From Flaccisagitta enflata (taxonomy: Eukaryota > Chaetognatha > Sagittoidea > Aphragmophora): a DNA stretch of 64,000 bases. Where the stretch lies: positions 88,722,001-88,786,000 of the forward strand of contig OZ231126.1 of NCBI GenBank assembly GCA_965153355.1, read 5' to 3'. A program made the position numbers and the translations under genes. Every line of letters begins with the position of its first letter. The first letter of the stretch is position 1. Positions 54,870 to 64,000 of the stretch are shown one piece after another. The notes under the pieces are model-generated. The model ran no database searches, was not told where the DNA came from, and saw only the letters and a list, made by a program, of their open reading frames with translations.

Positions 54870-56010
54870 AATGTATTTCTTTGTCCCGCTAATGTTATAC
54901 AAACTGGAAAAAATCATGACGATTACCATTTTTTTTCTCATAATTCAGTGTCTTCCGTTTTTTTAGCACTCAAAGTATCCAACAGAGATCAATGGGAAAG
55001 CAAAATTCCCCATGATATTTTGTTACTAAAGACTAACAATTGCTTTTGAAAACCACCCATTTATATATATTTATACATTTATATATATATTAAGAAAAAT
55101 CATCCTCAAAACAAGAACGAAAATATTGTGGACATTTTCTGTGATATAGATGTGCGGTCTTAATGATACAGGAAGAAGTTCGTAGCCTATGACAGCGTGC
55201 CCACGAAGCCAACATTTGGGGTATCAAAACGGGTCAAAATAGAACATATAAATGAGTGAAAACAGAAAAACAAGTGAATAAAAGTGATTAAGATAAGACT
55301 TGCATGATATTTGAAAGCAGAATTTGCATCCATTTAGCAAGAGACTCAGATTTAGCATAAATTACTGAAGAAAATTTACTGAAAATTTCTACAAATTTCT
55401 TTTTTGTCACTGACAAGGGGTTGGTCGAAATTATAAGTTTGCATAGAAAATGAAAAAACAAAAAAACAAAGAACATAGTTCTCTTCCCAAATCGTTTTTA
55501 GAGAGAACTATGTTTTTGAAAATGCAAAATTCTTCTGGGTGTGGCTTTCTTATAATTTCGACCTGAGAAAATAGAAAAAAATGTCAACAGAATTTCACTA
55601 AAAATCTTCATTTTCTTGCCATTTTCCGTGAGAATTGTTTATCAAAAGGCGATTTAAAGCGTAAAATATGGAACAGACATACATATCAAGTGTATCTAGT
55701 GACAACTTGAGCAATGATGACATTTGTGGATGGATAATTAGTCCATTATTGATGCAAAATTGGGGTGAAGCGCTTCATTTTCCCCTGGCAGATTTCACGT
55801 CCTATGTTGTTCCAACTGAAACCTGACAGAAACTCCGACAGCGATAAGCAAATTAGGACATAAGATAAAGCTGCTAAAAAAATATGAGATGACCAATTTT
55901 TAGAAAAGAAAAAATGGTGAGGGCCTTGAAATTAGTTCCTCCGTATTTGGTTAGGGGGATGAGAAGAAATTCAAAACTTTTGCTATGTGAAGCACCCAAC
56001 TGTAGCACCT
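54870..56010. repeat. Family J repeat interrupted by family H
   Basis: TGTCCCGCTAATGTTATACA, CATGACGATTACCATTTTTT, TGTCTTCCGTTTTTTTAGCA and TTTTGCTATGTGAAGCACCC match 47750-48270 in order. A family H foldback (about 55190-55800; GGTCGAAATTATAAGTTTGC, TTATAATTTCGACC) is inserted in the middle. GACAGCGTGCCCACGAAGCC at its edge (55192) also occurs at 1742. Confidence 0.65.
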
Positions 56011-56458
56011 TAAGTAAAACCATGAGAAGCTTACGTCTAGTTGACCCAGTTAGATGATATCTTAACTACATCCTCCTGGTTCCAGCTTAAAGCTACTGGG
56101 TCGGTACTCGGCTAACTAGAAGTAGGTTTTTCATGTCTTAACTTTTAAGTGCTACAGGTGCAAAAATTGCTGTACAGGTACAGGTACAGGTATTATTTTG
56201 CTATATCGTATATGCATGAAATAATCTGTTTTTCCGTCGGTCATTGTCACGAATACGTCTTATTGAATTTTGCAATCGCAAATTATTCAAAGAGAGCGAA
56301 TCATTGTTCAAAATCATCTTGCCTTAATTTTGCACTCTCTCGACTTTGTTACATTTTTAAAATGTGAATAAATCGATTGCTATTATTATGTCTTTACGTT
56401 GTAAACTTCTTCTCTTACCTTTATATTAAAAAAACATTGTGTATCTAGATAAACAAAA
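56011..56458. other. Unique sequence, short hairpin
   Basis: CTAGTTGACCCAGTTAG near 56038 and CTACTGGGTC...GGCTAACTAG near 56093-56120 can pair. GTACAGGTACAGGTACAGG is a 6-bp repeat at 56171-56190. TTATATTAAAA near 56420 is TATA-like, 38 bp before the next candidate exon. Confidence 0.4.
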
Positions 56459-56575
56459 ATGGGGCCATTTAAAATACAAACACGTACAAAATTTGAGGTT
56501 TTCGTTCTAACAACAATTAGTATCTTTTGTTTTCCTCACAACACACCCCAAGCAGTCCATAACAAGCACAACAAG
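56459..56575 (+). CDS. Candidate first exon with signal-peptide-like start
   Basis: ATG in a favourable context (AAAAATGG) opens 39 codons. Basic residues (KIQTRTK) are followed by a hydrophobic core (FEVFVLTTISIFCF) and then PHNTPQAVHNKHNK, ending at CAACAAG|GTAACA (phase 0). The layout resembles that at 4285-4375, but no following exon was identified and the donor is only partly consensus. Function unknown; a chance frame cannot be excluded. Confidence 0.3.
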
Positions 56576-56652
56576 GTAACAGGACATGTGCTCCATGTTC
56601 CAACCAAATTCACAATTATGATATCATTAAATTACATCATTATACTACTTTG

Positions 56653-56859
56653 AAACAAGGCCGGATACACGGCTACCTTAGTCGCGTGCGGGTGGGCAGG
56701 GGTGGTATTTGGGTTACTCAAGCACTTGGGCAAGTGCAGTGAGGCAAAGGACTGCAAAAACATAAAAAAATAAATAAATAAGGACCAACCAACCGACCGA
56801 CCGACCGACCGACCGACGGACAAAGTGGGGTGTAGAGTCGCGTAGCACGCGACTAAAAA
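56653..56859 (-). mobile_element. A-family element, complete, ~207 bp
   Basis: AACAAGGCCGGATACACGGC, TACCTTAGTCGCGTGCGGGT, GCACTTGGGCAAGTGCAGTG, five CGAC units, GGACAAAGTGGGGTGTAGAG and hairpin GTCGCGTAGCACGCGAC with TAAAAA. The 7-bp stem GTCGCGT matches the far-end word exactly. Confidence 0.92.
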
Positions 56860-56939
56860 TTACATAATCACATAATCACAATTCAAAATGACCTTAAAGA
56901 CTACTAAACTGACTAAAATATCAAAATATTACCGAAGGA

Positions 56940-57005
56940 GGGATGGGCGGACGGACCGACAGACCGAGGTGTAGAGACTGTAGAGTAGCGTGAACGCGAC
57001 TAAAG
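56940..57005 (-). mobile_element. A-family hairpin half
   Basis: GATGGGCGGACGGACCGACA, GACCGAGGTGTAGAG and the hairpin AGTAGCGTGAACGCGACTAAAG in two parts. The far end is missing. Confidence 0.75.
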
Positions 57006-57058
57006 AAAGTGTTTAGTATTTCAAAAGGACACATTTATCACCCTGCCTTGGTCTTTAT

Positions 57059-57311
57059 TATCCGGATACACGGCTACCTTAGTCGCATGCGTCCGGATAC
57101 ACGGCTACCTTAGTCGCATGCGGGTGGGCAGGGGCAGTATTTGAGTTACTAAAGCACTTGGGCAAGTGCAGTGAGGCCAAAGACCGCAAAAACAGAAAAA
57201 AAAGTAAAATGGGGACCGACCGACCAACCAACCGACCGACCGACCGACCGACCGACCGACCGACCAACGGACAAAGTGGGTTGTAGTGTCGCGTAGCATG
57301 CGACTAAAAAA
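57059..57311 (-). mobile_element. A-family element with duplicated far end
   Basis: The first ~33 bp (TCCGGATACACGGCTACCTT, then AGTCGCATGCG) is present twice in tandem (about 57060-57091 and 57092-57124). The rest is as in 56653-56859, with CGACCGACCGACC repeats and hairpin GTCGCGTAGCATGCGAC followed by TAAAAA. Confidence 0.9.
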
Positions 57312-57313
57312 GG

Positions 57314-57315
<2 letters not shown>

Positions 57316-57367
<52 letters not shown>

Positions 57368-57400
57368 AGAGAAAGAGAAAGAGAAAGAGAAAGAGAAAAG
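57316..57400. repeat. (GA)n then (GAAA)n-like repeat
   Basis: GA to about 57360, then six AAAGAG units. It starts right after the A element's 3' end. Confidence 0.95.
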
Positions 57401-57875
57401 AAATAGTATTTCAAGCCACTTATTATGATTAAAATGGACAACTTGCGTAATTGAAAAAAAACAAAACAAAAAAAAACTCAGTACTTTTTCTGTGGCTGGA
57501 CGTGGACAGTTATTGGTGGTGGTGGTGGTGACCAGAGGGGGCCGGTAACCCCCCAAACATGCCGTAAGAATAAATTTTTTTCTTGTTTCACACAAATTCA
57601 TGTCCTACTAAGAAGAATCTGCTGTCAAATCAATTCTTACGGCCTAGGAAGATAGCTAAAATTAATTTTAGTAATATCAAAAATTAAGAAAACCAGATTG
57701 CAATAGCATTTGTGACAGATGAGGTTGAGGAAACATTTTATTGTTCCTAACAAAACTTAGCAAAAGATAACTCATCAATGTTTCACTTCATCCTCAACTG
57801 CACCTTGACACACAAAAATCAGGTTTCGTTAGTAATCAAAGATTAAAAATTGATGGAAGAATTTCTTGATAGTTT
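57401..57875. other. No gene recognised
   Basis: Unique sequence with a GGTGGTGGTGGTG tract near 57514. No supported exon. Confidence 0.35.
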
Positions 57876-58796
<921 letters not shown>

Positions 58797-59135
58797 ACTT
58801 TTTCTGACCATAAAATCAAAACTAGGTGGTAGAATTCGTTCCAAAGAAAACAGTTATATCCTAAAGGAGCTCTTTAGACATTATCAGCCTCCTTCCTCCT
58901 CTGGGTGGTGACCGTGTACGGGAACTAACTTTCGTGATGGGTTGATGTGGCCGTTAGCGGTGAGGGGAAACCATCATGATTGGTTATGGTTGTGGTTGTT
59001 GTGTGGGGAACCGAGAGAAATTGCATGGAAATTAAACAATGGAAGGCCAACACGCGCGCCGTGCAGCTGAGTTTTATAACTAACTACTAAAAACCTACTA
59101 ACTACTTAAGAAGTTGCCCGCATTTCTAAATGAAT
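58797..59135. other. No gene recognised
   Basis: Slightly GC-richer unique sequence (58890-59020) without a convincing frame or splice pair. Confidence 0.35.
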
Positions 59136-59375
59136 TGAGCTACAGATGCCAAATTTAGCTACAGATGCCAGATTGGCCTCCAATCAAAGTTTCTTTAGAG
59201 CAGTTAGAAAAATTGTAAAAACAACCCACTTTGTTGATGATGAAATGCACTAGTTGAATTGATCCCAAGATCACAAAATGTATTCTAGGCAGCAAATTAG
59301 TTCCTCTGTTAAAGTCAGTAAAAAAGCTTCCTTTTGAGACCAATCTGGTATCAGTGGCTCAAAACATTTAGAAAT
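59136..59375. repeat. Short foldback, ~240 bp
   Basis: AGCTACAGATGCCAGATTGG (59156) is inverted as CCAATCTGGTATCAGTGGCT (59340). GCTACAGATGCCA is also duplicated on the left. Words GGAGCCTAATCTGGTGTCAG at 23841 show a relative inside the 23-kb foldback. Confidence 0.55.
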
Positions 59376-59499
59376 GATAGCAATGTAAAGAATTGTTCAA
59401 ATGACAGATTTCGCCATTTTGACGGTTTAATGATAATCGGTCAAATACCCGCAACACCAAAAGCTCAATATTTAGTGTTTCAAAAAAAAAAAAAAGGTA

Positions 59500-60364
59500 A
59501 CCGTCTCCAATTTTTTGCACACTGGCCCTGAAAAAGGTGTAGATTAAGAATATCAACTTCATTTTTTCTGATTGCGAGCCGAAAAAATTAGAAACACTTT
59601 TTTTTCGCTAAAAATGGTAGTTTTTTGCCTTAATTAGCTTAATGTTTTGACTATGAAGAAAAAATATGCCTATTTAAGGATAAAGTGTCACCTGCTGAAC
59701 ATCTATGACAAATTTCACAAAATTCCATTGATGTTAAGACGCTTAAAATGCAATGTAAAACTAAGAAATTTGAAAAAATAACCTAAGATAAACAAGAAAT
59801 CCCAAAAACGCATTATGGAATGTTAGATCATGTCAAAATATACCTCCCTACCAATTTTCATGCTTTCATGATGAATATTGGCTGAAAAACGACCAAAAAA
59901 CCAATTTTCATCCAAATAGCCATTTTCGCCAAAAAGCTCATTTGCATATTGTCGTAAATCGGTTTTTCGATCATTTTTCAGCCAATATTCATCATGAAAG
60001 CATGAAAATTGGTAGGGAGGTATATTCTAATATGATCTAAAATTCCATGATGCGTTTTTGGGATTTCTTTTTCATCAAGGGTCATTTCTTCAAATTTCTT
60101 AGTTTTACATTGCATTTTAAGTGTCTTAATGACAATGAAACTTCACGAATTTTGTCACAAATGTTCAGCGGGTGACAGTTTATCTTTAGATAGGCATATT
60201 TTTTCTTCATAGTCAAAACATTAAACTTATTTATGCAAAAAAACTACCATTTTTAGCGAAAAAAAAGTGTTTCTAATTTTTTTGGCTCGCAATCAGGAAA
60301 AATTAAGTTGATATTCTTAATCTTCACCTTTTTTAGGACTAGTGTGCAAAAAATTGGAGACGGT
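59500..60364. mobile_element. TA-flanked palindromic element (865 bp)
   Basis: Ends ACCGTCTCCAATTTTTTGCA and TGCAAAAAATTGGAGACGGT. The arms of about 420 bp each stay closely matched (ACTTCATTTTTTCTGATTGC against its inverse) up to the centre near 59930. TA is present on both sides (59498-59499 and 60365-60366). No coding capacity. Its ACC...GGT termini resemble the other ACC-ended elements here. Confidence 0.85.
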
Positions 60365-60480
60365 TACTATTTTTTTTTTTCAAGGTTCAGATACTTGTAA
60401 AAAAATCTTTGCAGTAAGGGGGGCCCGCGGTACAGCCCCTACACCTTGGAAAAAAGGGATGTGGAAAAAGGGAGAAGAAA

Positions 60481-61930
60481 TAGTCGCAAAAGCGTTAGAT
60501 GGTCAGCGGTACCCGTGCCCTGCTTAAGTAGGTTGTGGTTGAAGTTGAGGGGGGAGCAGGGCAGCGGCCCCGTAGGGGCTGATGACCTATGCTTTCACAC
60601 ATGGGGAAATTTCTCCTCCTCCTCCACCGCACCCCCCTCCCCCCAGCCCCGAGCCTCCAGGCCCATTTCTCAGCCTGGAGGCCCGTATCCCAGCCTCAAG
60701 GCCCATATCCCAGCCTCGAGGCCCAAATTCCTAGAGACTGGAATCTGGGCCTTTAGGTTGAGATTTGGGCCTTGAGGGTGGGATTAACCTTGGGGAAATA
60801 AAAAATGGCGGATTTTTAAAACCTTTCTTCTGAACCTCAACGTATGAAAAATAGGTTAAAATTGGTGATGCCTGGAAAGCTCTTCGAAAGATCTTTCATT
60901 TGAGTCGGGTCTGGAAATTTTAGCTCAAATGGTTTGGAAGCTACAGTGATTTGAAAAATACTACTCATTTTCTGGTCTGCCCGTATCGCAATGGAAAGAA
61001 ATTAGAAAAAAATATAAAGTTATAAAAATGATAGAAGACTTAATCCGATTGCAACAAAATTTTAGGTGGTAATTAGGTCGTATGTCTTCTCATACCGAAT
61101 CAATTTTTGTGTTAATTGGATGATTTTTACTATGGTTTTCATATTTTTTTTATTCCAGATCTCAGAAAAACAGACTAAATTTGACATCCTTTGCTATAGT
61201 TGCGTTTAAATCACTGCTGTCTTAACAAAACATTTTCTTTGACGATCCAGCCTAAAGATCTTTCCCAGAGCTTCAAAACCGTCATGAATTTGATGTGATT
61301 TTTGTCAAATTTTCATAGTGAAAATAATTTAAAAAGAAAAAGGTTGTTATCTCATAACCTCGGGTTTTTCCTGAAAATTTCAAAATCTTTCTCATGACAA
61401 AAAGGACAGAAAAAATTGTCCGATTTAGATAATTTTTTAGGAGCTGTTAGATGAAGGTATGTATTGCTTCCAATTCAAATTTCATCAAAATCGGAGAAGT
61501 TTTTCTATGGTTCTTTGATATTCATTTTTGAGCAATCTTTCTTGACATGAGGTCAGAGCAGAAAAGGGGTAGTCTCATTCAATTAGCTCTAACTTTTGAA
61601 TGGTTTGAGCTAGAGTTTTCAGACACGACTCAAATTAAAGATCTTTCAAAGAGCTTTCTAAACATCACCGATTTTTATTTGTTTTTCTCAATTTAAGGTA
61701 GATAGAATTAGTTTTCAAAATTCCGCCATTTTTTATTTCCCCAAGGTTAGGGCCTCAAGACTGGGATTTGGGCCTCGCGGCTGGGATATTGGCCTCCAAG
61801 CTGAGAAATGAGCCTGGAAGCTGGGGGGAGGGGGGGGGGTATGCTGAAGGAGGAGAAGAAGAAGGAGGAGGAGAAATTTCCCCATGTGTGAAAGCATAGG
61901 TCAGCGGCCCCGAAGGGGCCGCTGCCCAAA
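60481..61930. mobile_element. D-family foldback interrupted by a TA-flanked element
   Basis: Left: AGTCGCAAAAGCGTTAGATG, GTCAGCGGTACCCGTGCCCT, GGGCAGCGGCCCCGTAGGGG, ACCTATGCTTTCACACATGG. Right: CCATGTGTGAAAGCATAGGT, CAGCGGCCCCGAAGGGGCCG. Internal AGGCCCATATCCCAGCCTC units flank the insertion at 60787-61747. Confidence 0.8.
60787..61747. mobile_element. TA-flanked inverted-repeat element (961 bp)
   Basis: Termini ACCTTGGGGAAATAAAAAAT and ATTTTTTATTTCCCCAAGGT are identical over about 25 bp. TA lies at 60785-60786 and 61748-61749, inside a D element, so it is younger than that D copy. Subterminal words (GGTGATGCCTGGAAAGCTCT; AGAGCTTTCTAAACATCACC) continue the inverted relationship. No transposase. 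Confidence 0.85.
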
Positions 61931-61982
61931 AAGAGAGATAACAGGGGAAAAGAAAGGAAAAAGACAGAAAGAAAGACAGAAA

Positions 61983-62150
61983 TAGTTGCAAAAGCGTTAG
62001 ATGGTCAGCGGTACCAATTGCCCCTATGTGAGTGTATGCAGGTGTGAGGTGGTTAGAAAGGCAGCAGCCTTGAAGGGGCCGATGACCTATGCTGTTGGAT
62101 TTGAGCCTTGAGACTGGAATTTGAGTCTCAAGACTGTGATTTGAGAAGGA
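61983..62150. repeat. D-family fragment
   Basis: ATAGTTGCAAAAGCGTTAGA, TGGTCAGCGGTACCAATTGC and AGGCAGCAGCCTTGAAGGGG are present. The other end is missing. Confidence 0.7.
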
Positions 62151-62217
62151 AAGAAAGAGAACCAAAGAAATGAAAAAAAGATGCATAAAAACTTTTCCCT
62201 TAGTTTCTTTTTTTTTT

Positions 62218-62717
62218 TTTTAGTCGCGTGCACGCAACTCTACACCTAGCCGTGTCGGTCGCTAGGTCGGTCCATCACGTTTTTGAAATTATGACTTTTT
62301 AAGGTATTTTAAGGTAATTTAAGGTACTCTAGGGTAGTTTAGGGTACTTTAGGGTACTTCAGGGTAATTTAGGGTACTTCAGGGTACTTAAGTTTTTCTG
62401 CGTACTTGGGGTACTTTTGGATATTTTTGGGCACTTTTGAATATTTTTGGGTACTTTTCGATATTTTTGGGTACTTTTGGATATTTTTGGGTATTTTTGG
62501 GTATTTTTGAGTATTTTTGGGTATTTTTTTTGGGGGGGGTATTGTATTGTATCGATATTGTTAAGTAGTAAGTAAGTAAGTAAGTAAGTAAGTTGTATCG
62601 ATACCGCATCGATATTGTATCGACACTGCATCAACACATATCGCGCGGCCTTGGGGGAAGAAAATCTTTTGTTTGTCGTTTCCAGACGCACGCGACTGTT
62701 GCCCTCTTGGGCTTGTT
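62218..62717 (+). mobile_element. A2-subfamily element, complete, ~500 bp
   Basis: TTTTAGTCGCGTGCACGCAA hairpin, CTACACCTAGCCGTGTCGGT, TTTAGGGTACTTCAGGG and TTTTTGGGTACTTTTGG repeats, GTAAGTAAGTAAGTAAG, CGATATTGTATCGACACTGC, far end CAGACGCACGCGACTGTTGC and CCTCTTGGGCTTGTTTTTTT. It is the intact version of the reverse copy at 1792-2045. Confidence 0.82.
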
Positions 62718-63516
62718 TTTTTATATTTCCCATCAAAAAACTTTCATTCAAAACATTACCTTTTTTTTCCATTTATATGTACAACGGCAAATTTTTGAAG
62801 GAAAATAAAGTGTTTCACCATACTTTTTGCATCATTTTTTGGACAATAATGTTGAAAGAATGCTTTCAAAGGACAAATTGCCTCAAAGACACTTGGTGTA
62901 TGTACTGTTATCATATTTTGACCTCAAAAGTAATTTTAAAGACGCAATTCTTATGAGAAAAGCAAGTAAATCAAGGTTTTTCATCAAATTTTGCTTACAT
63001 TATTTTGTTTGTTCTTGCCGTTGAAATTCTAAGACTCTTAAATGAAGGGAAATTTTGCATTTCCAAAAACATAGTTTTCTCCATTATCAATTTTGGAAGA
63101 GAACTATGTTTTTTATTTTCTCATTTTTTCATTTTCTAAGCAATCTTAGAATTTCAAGGGGTCAGTTACCGAAAATGAAATATTTAGCTATTTGCATTAT
63201 ATTTTCTTTATCAATTTTAACTACATTGGGTTCAATTTCATGCTTGAATGGAAGTAATGCAAAAAATGATTGATTATGATATATCTTAATGATTATTTTA
63301 GTTAAATCATTCAATTTCAATCATTTTTTATTTTTGACTTGGACTCTCTTTGAAACACAAATGTTGCCTTTAGAAGAACGCCATCGTACTTAACCTCAGA
63401 AAGATGAATGCCTTTCTCTCAGGGCACTGCAGTAGCTGAGTCCGGCTCAGAAAATGAGCCATTACAGAAGTTGCTCAACAGCCAGCCAGCCAGTCAATTA
63501 ATGTTGCATTCTGAAA
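62718..63516. repeat. Family H foldback and flanking AT-rich sequence
   Basis: GTTGAAATTCTAAGACTCTT (63019) and TCTTAGAATTTCAAGGGG (63144) pair, as do AACATAGTTTTCTCC and GGAAGAGAACTATGTT. This matches the H plan at 27870 and 55430. Nothing else recognised. Confidence 0.55.
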
Positions 63517-63655
63517 AACAAAGCCGGATACACGGCCAATACCAGTCGCGGACGGGTGGGCAGGGGCGGATATGCGTGTTTTCACACTTTCCAACTCGAT
63601 CACCACGGACCAACGGACGGACAAAGCCTCTTATAGAGTCGCTTACTGGACAAAA
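63517..63655 (-). mobile_element. B-family element, hairpin end decayed
   Basis: AACAAAGCCGGATACACGGC, far-end word CAGTCGCGGACGGGTGGGCA, TTTCCAACTCGATCACCACG, GGACAAAGCCTCTTATAGAG, then TCGCTTACTGGACAAAAC in place of the hairpin. The body is B-type but the stem word is GTCGCG. Confidence 0.78.
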
Positions 63656-64000
63656 CTGTAGGTGTAGTCTAGGTGCAACTGAGGTTGCCTGCTGTGCAGC
63701 ATATAGGTACTAAAAACATTATAGTTTGCAAATGTCAATGTCTATGTTTTTTGCTTGAAGCAGCAGATGTCGGCACCATACTGAGCCGCATCAACATAAA
63801 TACTTTAAATGTTTAAGGATAGGGCCCCGCGCTTGTAGCATCCTCATATAAAATTAAAAAAATAAAAATAAAAAACTTAACAAAAAAAATCATTAAAAAC
63901 AATGGAAACAAAAAAATACAAAAAAAAACCTCAAAGAAATCTGAAAAATTAGTATTGCATTGATATTTTCTTTTTTCAATTAACAAGGCCAAATACAGGG
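63656..64000. other. AT-rich end of window; start of another A element
   Basis: No gene. The last 18 bp (ACAAGGCCAAATACAGGG at 63983-64000) look like the far end of a further reverse-orientation A-family copy that continues outside the window. Confidence 0.5.

Overview
This window looks like eukaryotic, probably animal (perhaps marine invertebrate), DNA. It is AT-rich and full of nested repeats, and it has no long continuous reading frame. The few plausible coding pieces are short islands bounded by classical splice signals (GTRAGT donors; one TTTGCAG acceptor). A decayed Tigger/pogo-type transposase, TA-flanked inverted-repeat elements, a tRNA-like sequence and very long CT/GA/CA microsatellites fit a large animal genome. 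The species cannot be named from the sequence.

Genes. The best case is on the minus strand. One exon (52120-52455) encodes a single transmembrane helix followed by a basic and Gln/His-rich tail. A second (42733-43418) encodes a long acidic run followed by an Arg/Lys-rich cluster. Their intron phases match, so they may be consecutive exons of one membrane protein whose 8.7-kb intron is filled with transposons. Weaker candidates are two signal-peptide-like first exons on the plus strand (4285-4375 and 56459-56575), a short exon at 14912-14973 (+), an exon at 20069-20161 (-) and a GC-rich island at 29890-30160 (probably -). No complete gene, rRNA or CRISPR array was found.

Repeats by type. (1) Families A, B and C: about 140-330 bp in most copies, one near 0.9 kb. 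Each begins after a T-run with a small perfect hairpin, usually has a GTCCGTCGG-like core, and ends in ...TTGTT; about 30 complete or partial copies lie on both strands. Subfamily A2 has a TACTTTAGGG-like core. (2) Family E: hairpins at both ends, a 12-bp subterminal inverted repeat (GGAAAAAAGTCG...CGACTTTTTTCC) and, in most large copies, a microsatellite core. (3) Family F: 1.7-2.5 kb, with 19-bp minisatellites and ~165-bp tandem units. (4) Family D: G/C-rich foldbacks with AGCGGCCCCGAAGGGG-type hairpins. (5) Four palindromic elements flanked by TA. (6) Other foldbacks with arms of roughly 100-500 bp.

Layout. 1-4000: microsatellites and a foldback pair. 4000-6320: a candidate first exon and minisatellites. 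6400-11600: transposase fossil, a dimeric E palindrome interrupted by F, and a TA-flanked element. 11600-14850: D composite. 14900-20160: candidate exon, then a 4.7-kb terminal-inverted-repeat element holding tandem arrays and nested foldbacks. 20200-29750: A-family copies, a foldback, a second F, and a C copy with a large AGAGACATA array. 29890-41850: GC island, then dense A/B/C and E insertions. 42700-46500: exon, D and E elements. 46450-52100: nested insertions filling the presumed intron. 52120-64000: transmembrane exon, then more A/B/C, E, D and TA-flanked elements.

The most interesting signal is in families A, B and C. The terminal hairpin stem differs between families (GTCGCG, GTTGCG, GATGCG), with both arms changing together, and a third copy of the same stem word sits near the far end and usually changes with it. 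This resembles the subterminal repeats and palindromes of Helentron-associated (HINE-type) non-autonomous elements, but the assignment is inference.
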